Assembly (NCBI GenBank): GCA_033439765.1
Contig: JAULSN010000001.1
Coordinates: 7,254,001 to 7,318,000, forward strand
DNA: 64,000 nt
Source: Lasiosphaeria ovina
Lineage: Eukaryota > Ascomycota > Sordariomycetes > Sordariales > Lasiosphaeriaceae
Direction of reading: 5' to 3'
In this document: positions 32,321 through 43,200 of the stretch, piece after piece
Numbering within the stretch: the first letter of the stretch is position 1
Layout: each line of letters begins with the position of its first letter
Position numbers and translations under genes: made by a program
Notes under the pieces: model-generated
The model's database searches: none
Seen by the model: only the letters and a program-made list of their open reading frames with translations
Told to the model about the DNA's origin: nothing

Positions 32321-35300
32321 ATGGCGCCACAGGATTCATTCATCGATGAGGAGGACGAGGTCTGGTATGGAACGCCTTGCCACTATCCTATCCATCCCCT
32401 GAGCAGTGCTCCCCTCGTCAAGCTTTTGTCTGCTCAGTTGCCCCCCGCTAACCACAAACTCTGTATATAGTCCCCTCTGTATCGAAGAATTCGACTTGTC
32501 CGACAGGAACTTCAGACCATGTCCCTGTGGTTACCAGGTTAGCCGCCCAGAACCACTCGCTTGCATGCTCGGGACCATGTGACTGATAGCGCCCCCAGAT
32601 TTGCCAGTTCTGCTTCAACAACATTAGGAACAACATGAACAGTTTGTGTCCTGCATGTCGAAGGCCGTACGACGAAAAGACAATCCAGTGGAAGGTTGTG
32701 ACACAAGAGGAGTAAGCTTAAACTGCCGTCCCCCCGGCACTCTATTGGACCTATACCTGACTAACACATGCCAGGATTGCCGAGTTCAGAGCCAACATCC
32801 AGAAGAACCAAAAGAAGCGCGCAGCAGAACAGCGCCAGCGAGAAGTCCAAAAGCGCGAGGCCGAAAAGGAAAACCGCAAGAACCTCGTTGGAGTGCGAGT
32901 CGTCCAGAAGAACCTGGTTTATGTGACCGGGCTGACGCCGACGGTTCGCGAGGACGAGCTTCTCAGGACCCTCCGAAAGCCCGAGTTCTTTGGCCAGTAC
33001 GGCAACATCCAGAAAATTTCGATTAGCAATCGGAAGGGGTCGGATGGCCTGAACCAGTCCCTCGGCATATACGTCACGTTTGAGAAGAAGGAAGATGCAT
33101 CCCGATGTATCCAAGCCGTCAACGGTTCACAGAACGGCGACAGAGTACTGAGAGCCCAGCTGGGGACAACTAAATACTGCTCGGCCTGGCTTCGCCATGA
33201 GCAGTGTACCAACCGACAATGCATGTTCTTGCACGAGCTGGGAGACGAGGAGGATAGTTACACGCGACAAGATTTGTCCTCGATGAATAGCATCAGCACT
33301 CAGCGCCCTCTCCCGGCGCGGTCTGCTTCGAGACAACAGACCCATCCATCCCCCGCACCGCATGCAGCACAGCCCATGGCTCGCACCTCGAGCAAAGATG
33401 GTTCGGACAATGGCGATGGATCGGCTCTACCGTCCTCTGCCAACTGGGCTCGCAACCCTCAGGTCCGTAGCCGGAGAGGCAGCCACGCAACTAGCGGTGC
33501 AGCCCCGAGTCCCGCGATATCCAACTCATTGCCTGTGACTGCGGAGTCGGCCCAGGAAGCCATTGAAGAAGCGCCTTACGAAGAACACGAGACCCCTGCT
33601 GGACCTTCCGCCGAAGTTGTCGCGGCTGCACCTGCCTCCAGGCCCCCCAAAACCAAAATCCAGAAAGCGAAACGTATCCCACAAGACGCGCTGGCTTCAT
33701 TGCTTAAGTCACTTAACAGCTGTACACTCAGTTGGCCCACTGCAGACTCCGACGTCTCATTCCCGCCTCTTTTCGATGTAAGGGGTGGGGCGAAACGCAG
33801 AGCCATGCGCAACAACGAGGAGCTCAGCGTCACGGACGACCAGGAGCAATCCGTTGAGGCAAGAGACCCTTCCGAGGGAGAACCCGAAAGCAGCGGTAGT
33901 CTCGCTCTTGGCGGCGAACCCGAGGACCGCGAGCACGTCCGCGAGACGCATGGCTTTGACTTGCGCAGGACCGCTCAACCTCCTATCCAGCGCTCACCCG
34001 CCGATGGTCTATTTGGGCCGCCCCTTGGTTCTGCCATTGGATCTACCTTTAGCCAGTCAACGACCAATCTGGGCTCGATTGGGAGCCGGACCATGACGCC
34101 TCAGCAAACCGCGCAGCCCGCATTCATTCGTCCCCAAAGCACCTTTGTCGAGCACCTTCCCCAAAGCGCATCTTCGCAGGCGAGTCTCTTCCAGGGCCAG
34201 GGCCACAACCGACAAGGTTCCCGTTTCAGCTTTGCAAACGACGGCAGGGACGCGACATCGTCGACCTCGGTTAAGCTTGCAGCAAACCCCCGGATCATGG
34301 CACAGCAGTCCTCAATGATGCCATCGTCCTTCCACAACCAACCCGGCAACCAGTATTACGCATCATCTATGCCGGGACCGCCTCCCGGGCTCAAGTCGAC
34401 GGGCACCCCCCCTAGCATGTTCGGACAACATGGTTTTAACTCGACCTTTGGGACCGCGTCCAAGGATTCCAACGAGATTCTTCATCTCCTCAACCGGGGG
34501 CGGAGTGCCGGCAACCAGGTCCACGATGCGGGCAAGCGTGAGTACATGTTTCCTTCGTTTTCTCACCAGTACCCACCCTCTACCTCCTCCACCCCTGCTC
34601 CTGCCTCGAGCCACTCGGCATCGCTCTACGGGCCACAGCCTGGAGCCTTGCAAGACTTTGGCTCAAAGCAGAAGAAGAAGGGGAAGAAGCACAGACACGC
34701 TAACACTTCCTCCGCCGGGGGGAGTGTCCTAGTTGATCTTGCGGACCCGAGCATCTTGCAGGTGAGACTGCAGTCTCAGCAGCAACAACATCTGCAGGCA
34801 CAGGCTCAGGCTCAGAGCGGTGCCGGACTCGGACAGGGTCTGTTCGGTGGCCAGTCGCAAGGTGGGTACAGCAATCCTGGCATGATGTACAACAACAATG
34901 TCGGACCCTACCAACGAGGATGGGGAATGCCTTGAACACACACCCAACACACAATACCCTCCATCACATGGATTTCCCATTTCCCCTTATTGCCTGTTTT
35001 ATTTTATTTTTCTCTTTTCTTTTCTTTTCTTGGGGCGCGTGTGTCGCTTTACTGTCACGGTATATACCACGTCAGTGTCTGTGACACGAACGGGATCGGA
35101 AGTTCATGAGGCAATATGGGCTTTGCGCATTGATCTATGGGCATCACAAGAGTCGCTTCCAATGGGGGAGCCGCCTTGCATTGGCGTCGTTTGCTTTTTG
35201 AAAAGAACGTGAGAGGGGCGTGGGCCAGAAACGCTCGAGGGGCCAGCCGTTCTTGCAACCTCGCTTCTATTTACCTGGCACGTCTTAGGGACCTTGCATC

Positions 35301-38150
35301 ATTGGGGTATCGGTCACGTCAGGCAAGCTCTCATCGTCTTCCTTTCAGGTTTCTCTTCATGTACGTTAACGTCGGCCCCAGTTTCTTTACCGTCTGGGTT
35401 GGGGGGCTTCCGTGTCTCAAATATAGCATTTTACGCTGTCTAAGACGGTTTATTTCCCATCTTGTGGAAGACGATGATGGTAGACTCTGACGTGACCCGA
35501 ACCTTCTTGTATATAACGGCGTTGATTGTTTCTCGGCTGGCTTCTCTTCCTCCCAAGTGGTCTCTATCCTGACCTGGCGTTCGAAGGCACACCCCCAACC
35601 TCGTTTCCCATCACCTCATGACACGCCCTTTTACTTTCGCTGCTTGGGGGACTAACGGATAACGTAGATGACGACCTGCTTTCGTTTGAGGCGGCAACAA
35701 CCAGTGTCGACGCGCTCGTCTCGGACGAGCCCATCGATGCCAGCATACGCCAACCACCTGGCGCCTTTGACTCGTCTCGCTCTGCCACTCCGTCGGTTCC
35801 TCCTGGGATAGGTCTACCCCACGGAAATCTTCCGTCGACGGTTCCTCAATCTTCGCTAATTGGAGCCGCGTCTGTTGGTCCTCAGGCATCTCCTGTGGCG
35901 CTTCCTATCCTGCCGGTGAAAGCATCCGCGGCTATTTCCAGTACTTTGGCTGGAAAGAGAGCCATCGTGCCGCCAGCGCCTGACGCAAAGAAAAACATTA
36001 AAGCCCTCGCGGTCGAAAGTGGACTATCCAAAGATATTGCAAAGGCTAAATCGCAAGCTGTATTACAAGAGGAAGACTTTCCTGCCCTCAACACGCCGAA
36101 GCTCACTCAATCTGCTACCATGCCCGTTCTCCCGAAAGCAATGTCGGCCAAGTCAAACGCAGTGGGAAGTAAGAAGCCGTCCGAGAAGGTTCCCGATAAG
36201 GGCCCCGAGGAAGAAAAGCCAGTTGCGCCACCTACGAAAAACATAACTAGCCCAAAGGCAGAGCAGCGCAGTACAGACAAAAAGCCAGTCCCAGGCATTT
36301 TGAATATCGCGGCAGCTACCAAAGCAGCTCAGGTGAGGAGTATAGAAGCATCAGCGACAACGGAGAAATCCGGCGTCGACAGGGATTCGGCCTTTCCCGC
36401 TCTTCCCACGCCCTCAACCGCATCCGTTTCGTCGCCTCTTGCTCGCGTGGCGCCCAAGACCTTGAGGCTAGTGCCCACACCTAAAACGGAGGTGCCACCG
36501 ACACCATCGGCCGGCGGTGCCCCGCTCTCGGCTGCTCCCTCTGTGCGATCTGCCGCCACTACGGCCATGCGACCTGAGACTCCTGTTAGCGAATTGATCT
36601 CAGATAGTGCCTCCATTTTCTCGGCATCCATGTCGGTGTCGCGGACAAACTCGCCCCCTCCGACCAAGGTTGGGTCTGCTCCGGTGCGAACCACAACTAA
36701 GAGCCAACAGCGCAAGCAGCGCAAAGAGGCTTCCAAGAAAGACACATCGACAGTTGTGACCCAGCCCGCCAAGCTGGAGCCCGAGGTGGAAATTGCGCCC
36801 ATCATCGGCCGGAAAAAGAAGCAGAAGAAGGAGAAGGAGAAGCCCAGCAGCCTGAACGCCACGCCAACGGCAAGTCGCCCAGAGACGCCCCTACCGCAGC
36901 CTCCGCCAGCGGCACCTGTCAAGGAGGTGAAGGAAGTTAAAGAAGAGTCTTCTACGTACCGATCCACGGCAAACGAGACCACCATGTTAACCGAAGAGAG
37001 CCTCCCCAAGAAGGCTAGCGACCTGAAGGTTAAGAATGCCGAGGGATCAAAGCTAGATAGGTCTTCCAACCCATCCTCGTCTGGTTCGGCGTCACTGTCG
37101 CTTCCTACGCCTGCCGCGGTACTTGAAGATCTCCAAAAGGCTGGTCTTGCCCCCGCCAATGTCGACGACCTACCTTTCTTCAAACCTCCTACCGGCCAAG
37201 GCGACAAGTCAAGGAGCGATGTCGGCAGTGCTGGGGCGAGAGACATCTTGGCAGGCAGTAGCATAACTCCAACCAAGTCAATGGTCACAGATGAGGACCA
37301 AACTAGTCTTCTTGCTGGCAAGCCGGTCCGGAAGATTGTGGACGGCGCTCGAGTGTTGCTCACGCCAAATGGCGACTGCGTTCGGAATCTCACCGTTGAG
37401 GAAGAAGACCGCTTTCTGGAGCTTCAGAAGCGCATCGCCGAAGCAGCAGCCAGTCCGGCCGCGTTTGTATCATCCCGGCAGGAGGCCGGCGGCGGATTCA
37501 GTTTGCTCAAGGGCCGTGCTGTGCCTAACGGGCCGCCCAGCTACTTTCCATCGGCTCCAGGCGCATACCGTTCGGACCCGATGAACAAGATACAGCGGGA
37601 AGAAGCGATATACTACATTAACCAGTATGTGTTGCCGCGGCTGAATCTTAATGCCAGAGACATGAGCTTTCCCAAGGCAATGTCTTCGTGGAATCCGGAC
37701 GCCCGAAGCACAGCTGCCTCGGCCGCTGCAGCGAACCTCGGCTCGCTCGCGCCCTGGATGTACGGCAGTGGTTCTCCGGCCCACGACGGCGACGCAGCAG
37801 CGCCTGAGCTCAGCTACCCCGGTCCCGTCGGCGCTTTTTCCGACGGACACCAGCATCATCATCATCCGGGCCTCGCCCCGTACCTCGAGATCTCGACGGG
37901 CAACATTCTCAACTCGCCACCGCCGCCGGCGACGGCCGACGAGCTGCTGGCCTCTGCCGCTTCTGTCAGCGCCAAGCCCGGTCTCAACCCGGGCGCGACG
38001 GGGCCTTTTGGCAACGTGCCGCTCATGAGCCTCGAGGATGCAGAGCAAGCGCTCACGTTGGCGCGCAGGGAGACGGAAAAGCTGGACAAGCAGCTCGCGC
38101 AGTTTATTAAGAAGAACCGGCGCCTGCTCACCATGCACGGCGGGCATTGA
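32321..38150 (+). CDS. NOT4: CCR4-NOT complex E3 ubiquitin ligase subunit NOT4 (long form; short form ends 34935)
   Basis: Exons 32321-32364, 32471-32537, 32599-32711 and 32775 onward are shared. If exon 4 runs to the stop at 34933-34935 the protein is 794 aa and ends YNNNVGPYQRGWGMP. If it is cut at 34861 (G|GTGGGT) and joined to 35668 (after CGTAG), frame is kept and the protein is 1597 aa. Residues 15-70 form the NOT4 C4C4 RING (CPLC, CPCG, CQFC, CPAC), split by introns 1-2. A Lys/Arg-rich helix, an RRM (about 120-205) and a CCCH zinc finger (KYCSAWLRHEQCTNRQCMFLH) follow. The rest is disordered, with Lys-rich KKKGKKHRHAN in exon 4 and IGRKKKQKKEKEKP in exon 5. NOT4 ubiquitinates substrates on stalled ribosomes and within CCR4-NOT. 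I recall long NOT4 proteins (~1500 aa) in other filamentous fungi. Confidence 0.87.
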
Positions 38151-38231
38151 CTATCTACCGCCGCTGCCTCTTCTACCGCCGCCTTCGTTGCCAGGGGCCA
38201 CGAGACGGACGTCCGCACCGCCGCGCTCTTC

Positions 38232-38450
38232 ATGGCCGACGGGAAATATCGATCCGTGCTCCTGCGCGCCCTGCGCCGCGTGAGCTGGCTCGGCGTCCGC
38301 GCCGCCTTTGCCGCCGCCTGGCTTGCTCTCCTTGTCATCGAGTCTCTCCTGCTCCTCTTGTGGTCGTTCCTCACCCTCGTCTCGCACGGCGCCATGTACG
38401 TCGTCGAGGCTATGTGCGCGCTCCTCGACTGGGTCGGGGCCGAATATTGA
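38232..38450 (+). CDS. Possible small membrane protein downstream of NOT4
   Basis: A 72-codon frame starting 81 nt after the NOT4 stop. The product is basic at the N-terminus (MADGKYRSVLLRALRR) followed by one long or two short hydrophobic segments (FAAAWLALLVIESLLLLLW). ATG context (TTCATGGCC) is good. No family was recognised. It may instead be open by chance in GC-rich 3' UTR sequence; the antisense strand is open there too. It could be a downstream ORF on the NOT4 mRNA or have its own transcript. Confidence 0.3.
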   Translation: MADGKYRSVLLRALRRVSWLGVRAAFAAAWLALLVIESLLLLLWSFLTLVSHGAMYVVEAMCALLDWVGAEY

Positions 38451-40209
38451 GGTCTGCGTGCTTGCACTGAATGGGCCAAGAGGATAGTATGGCTTGAGTT
38501 TTTTTTCACGCTGGTGTTTGCTTTTATCATTTTCGGGATTTCATCTTTTTTTTCTCGTATAGACCCATATGATGCGAAATGGGTCTATTAATATTCTTTC
38601 GAGACATCTTTTTGCTTCAGTTTCCTTATCTCACGGGCGGGCTTCTTCTCTTTTATTTTATTTTATTTATTTACGGATCCGTCGGCGCTTTTCAACACAT
38701 GGACCTTCTAACCAGAAGAACCCTCCGCCAAGCGCTTGGGTTTTGCTAATAATCAGCTCGTATCGCATCATTCCAACAGATGCGAGAAAGACGGGGTGGT
38801 GGATGGAATGTTTTATTATTAGTAGTAGTAGAAGTGTATCTTTTCTTGTATTGGCACCGGCATGGACATGGAATAGCGAATTGGGTTGGGAGGCAGGGCC
38901 AGGAAAGGGCAGCATTATCTTTATTCAGAGACGCAGAATATGCATACGATGTGTGTGCGATGCATTCGTTTTTCATCAGCAACGGCAGCTATAGCAAATC
39001 GTATGGCTTGCAGACTAGCACTACTCCGAGAAGCAAATGCATATCCTTACCCACTCTAACTCTTTGCTGGTTCGTCATGTGGGAATATTCTGGTGCTGAC
39101 TGCTTCCATGCTTGGGTCGAAGTCGTCCCCTTATGAAAGGGTTCCTAACAGGATTGATGATGGCAACTACCTGGAAGATTGCTAAGTTGTTCATAGGTAC
39201 AGCACACAGGGTGTGCATCTCTGAAAAAATTTCCCGGTTTGTGACGCCATCTACTCTAGATGCATTGCCGTGCGCACTAAAAAGTAACGACAGTTCGTTC
39301 ATTCATGGGCTTCCAGGTCTTGGGCCAGTCAAAAGGAAGGTTGGACAGCGACTTCCCACAAGCCCTTGGACGGATAGGGCGGGGGCGTGGGGTATCGCAT
39401 ATAGGCACGGCTACCCCGCACTCTAGTCATCAATCGCATCTCGTATGGTCACTTTGGTAGAGTGGCCTAATACGTTGCCCTGCTAATACTAGCATGTTAG
39501 GCAATCCCTTCGGGGGCGCAGGTTCGAATCCTGCAGGTGACGATGTGTTTAATTTTTTTTTTATTTTTTTTCTATTTTCATAACATTACGTCGATGGTAT
39601 ACGAAAGACGTGCTTCTGCTTTGTTTTTCTTATCCAAATCTAATTTTATCGTATAATTTCTAATGGGGTGTTTGGAGATTCGGTCGGCTCTGGGATCATG
39701 ACGTTTGATGCTTGCGATGACGTTCCCTCTCGCGGTTTTCCCTCCTCATCTTTACTCGGTACGAAGTATTTAATAAGGACTAATTTCTCTTCACGAACCA
39801 CGGACAACGAACCCGAACCGCAGCAGGTTGCACATTAAATTTTGCATTTTGCCCATCTCATCTAGACCCATCCCATCATCTACCTGCCTTCGTCCACGTC
39901 TAGGTCTAGATGCTTCCTCCGCCTTTCACCGCACGGTGTGGCCTTGTATCGCTCCTCTCTCTACGTCTTTCGCCCCAGCCCGCTCCACATCCACACATTA
40001 TACATACCGTCCAAGAAAAATGGTTTGAAATATTTAACAAAGAAATAGTATGCGTCATCTTTTGCATACGTTATCCTATCTCTTCCCCTTTGCTCCCTGG
40101 TATGACATGACATGCATGAACCAAAGGAAGAGTAAGACCGATCCAACAAAAAAATAAATTAGAAAAGAAATAGGAAAAACAAGGAAAGTGCATGCATGCA
40201 GTCGACCGG
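38451..40209. other. Intergenic region with one tRNA gene
   Basis: Apart from the tRNA-Ser gene listed separately, no gene was seen. The sequence is AT-rich with T-runs, unlike the flanking coding sequence, and forms the 3' flanks of NOT4 and of the convergent ABC transporter gene. Confidence 0.6.
39448..39542 (+). tRNA. tRNA-Ser(GCT): tRNA-Ser (anticodon GCT), with intron
   Basis: A 95 nt class II tRNA. Acceptor GTCACTT pairs with AGGTGAC, with discriminator G. The anticodon stem is TTGCC/GGCAA with loop CT-GCT-A...A, anticodon GCT, and a 13 nt intron (ATACTAGCATGTT) after position 37. A long variable arm (TCCCTTCGGGGG) and T arm (GCAGG-TTCGAAT-CCTGC) follow. A 10-T run 10 nt downstream is a good Pol III terminator. 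It reads AGC/AGT serine codons. Confidence 0.95.
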
Positions 40210-43200
40210 CTACCTGCGCCCAAACTTCCACCACGGCTTCTTCTGCTGCTGCTGCAACAGCTGCTGCTCGTAGCCCTCCTCGCGCACGTTGTGCCGGCCG
40301 ACGACGGTCAAAAAGACCTGGTCGAGTGTCGTGGGGCTGACGCTGTAGTGCTCGATGCCGACGGCGTCTCTGTTCTCCTCGAGAAGCACGACGAGCTTGC
40401 CGATGGCGCTACCGTCGCTGCCGCCGGCAGTGACAGTGGCAGTAGCGACGCTGGGCGAGATGCTGTAGTCGTCGTTTTGGTTATCGTTGCCTCTTTCACT
40501 TGATGGTGATTTTGCGGTGGCGGTGGCGGCGGTGGCAGCGGCAGCAGCGGCAATGGGGATGCTGAACCGCATCTGCCCGTGGTACGTGTTATCGTCGACG
40601 GCGGCACCGGGGAACGTGGCGAGGACCCATTCACGGACGCGCTGGACGTGCTCGGGCGTGGTTCGTGGGGCGCCGCGGCAGACTAGATGGACGTGGAGGG
40701 CCTCGCCAAAGCGGGATCGGAGGCGCTCTATCGAGCCCATGGCGAGCATGCGCTTGGCGAGGATCCCAGCACGGCCGGCGAGGGCGTCGGCTTCCTCCAT
40801 ACTGTGCGTGGTCAGCAGGATGCTGCGGCCGGGGACGGTCGCCGCGAGGGTGCGCCACATGACGCGCTTGGCGGCGGCGTCGAGACCGCTGCTGGGCTCG
40901 TCGAGGAGCAGCACCGTCGGGTTGCCCATGAGGGCGATGCCGAGCGAGAGCTTGCGCTTGTTGCCGCCGCTGAGGTCGTGAGCCTGGCGGTCGCGGAAAG
41001 CGCTGAGGCCGACGCCGGCGAGCACGGCGGCCACGTTGTGCTCAATGTCCGAGATGCCGCGCACGCGCGCGTAGAAGCGCAAGTGTTCCGTCACGGTCAT
41101 GGAATCGATGGCGTCGAACTGGGGGCAGACGCCGAGGTGAGAGCGGGCCTGCGCCAGGTGGCGCGTCACGCTGACGTCCTCGACGAACACGTCGCCGCCG
41201 CGGGAGACGCCTCCTGTCGGCTTGATGTCGCCGCGTACGACGCTGATGGTAGTCGACTTGCCAGCGCCGTTGGGGCCCAGAAGCGCAAATACCTCGCCGT
41301 GCTGGATGCCAAACGTGACATTGTCGACAGCCGTGTTGGACCCGAAGCTCTTGGTCAGGTTAACGACGCGCAGGCCGTCGGCGCTGCGCCCGTCGGCCCC
41401 GCTAGTGTTGGTCTTCACCCGCGCCATCTCGGTGGCCACCTCCTCGTCCTCCGATACGCCGTCATCATCAACCCGATTGGGCGGCTTGGTCCGCGAGAAG
41501 AAGCCCTTGATGGATTCGCCAACGTTGCCGCCGTCGAACCAAATGAGAAGAGCGAACAAGAAGATGGACTGAAGGATCAAGTACAAGACCGGCCCGCCGT
41601 ACTGTAAGATTCCACCTGGGTTGGGGGCCAGCTGCTCGCCTTCACAGGCCGTCGAAAACAGATTCAAAGCCAGAAACATGGTGCGGGCGGCGGATCCGAT
41701 GGGCGCAAAGGCTGCTATGACAAAGTGGACTATGAGCAAGTAGCTGTCGATCTTGGAGATTGGCGCGTACGTCATGGTGCTCAGGTAAGCTATGAGATAG
41801 ATGAGGAAGAGAACGACCTGGCCACCCGCCGTGAAAGCGTAGGACGAGAGCTGGTTGTTGCTGAACAGCGAGACGTTGTAGGACAGCAGTGTCGAGGCCA
41901 GGCCATACAGCACCAGGACGAGGAAAACATAGCCAACATTGTACCACACGTTGGGGGCCAAGCCGACGAACAGCGCAATCATGAGAATGCTCGCGGTCAC
42001 GGCGATGGCAAAGTCAAAGGCCAGATAGGCGAGCCAGAGCGGCAGTGGTCGCACGCCGTTGGAATACTGGAGGCCACGCACTTGTCGTCGGCGCTCTAGG
42101 TTGGGATACAGCGAGAAAAAGGCCGGGTAGGCACACAGGGCCAGCACGACATAGACGAGCATCTGGAGCGCCTTACCCGTGTCGGGCGAGAAAGGCGAGT
42201 CAAAAGTCACGTACGAGGATGCGAAGCTCGTGTTGGTCAACAGCATGTTCATGGCGTACTGGCCGAACCAGGCGCTGAACATTTCGGCGCCGTTTGCCTT
42301 GAAGGCTAGCGTTGGTCGCGAGTTGGCGTCACCAAGCCAGATGCCAGCGGGTACAATGTTCTTACGTTGCTGGGCGACATAGTTGTTGAATTCGGTCAGC
42401 GAGTCCACTATCGTCACGTTCTGCAAGAAGTCGATGGGGCTGGCGGCCCGGGTGTTAACTGTGGAAGTGACTGCGCCGCTGCCTGACCCGCCTCCCGAGT
42501 GGGCATATATGGGTAGGAAGAGCTGGATTAGCGTCTCTTGGGTGAACTTGTCACTTGGCCCACCGACGAGAGAGAGCTGTAGCCCACCAATGCTGAAGTC
42601 GGGGGCAAAGATGTTGGTCGGGATATTCCGAGTGACCTGCGCAGCCGGGTCGCATCCCACCGCCCCCTGTCCCCTGACGTATAGCGTGACCAAGCCGGCC
42701 GCGAGGACGGGGATGGCGAAAGCGGCCACAGGCGGGAAAAAGTTGTGCTTGAAGATGGTGCAGCGCTTCAGAAACAAAACCCACGTCTGGCGCAGGTACC
42801 CAATCCGGCGTCCCGACAAGAGCTCGAATCCTGCATTTCCGGCCCCTCCCTCGTCGCTGCTCGTCTCCTTTTTATACGGTGCTTGTTTTTCGTCGAGTCC
42901 GGAGCCAAATCCGCCCTCAGCCTGGATCTCGTCGGCGAGCTGCAAGAAGACGTCTTCGATGGTCGGCCCAGAAAAGCGGTAGTCGGTGATGCCAGCAGTC
43001 TCGAGATCCTTGATGACCTTTGCGGCGAGACTGGACGACGACGCGACGTAGACGGCCTCCTCGAATGTGACGCGTTTCGTAACGCCTTCGACATCGGGAA
43101 GGCTCTTGAAGTCCTCGACGTTGTTGACGTGGATCCGGTAGCCTCCGCCGAGCGTGTTTTTGAGCTCGACCGATGTGCCCTCGGCGCGGAGGTTGCCTTT

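Noticed and set aside
36329..37393. 354-codon antisense frame opposite the NOT4 long exon
   Set aside because: Low-complexity mirror of a Ser/Pro/Lys-rich coding region, with no recognisable domain.
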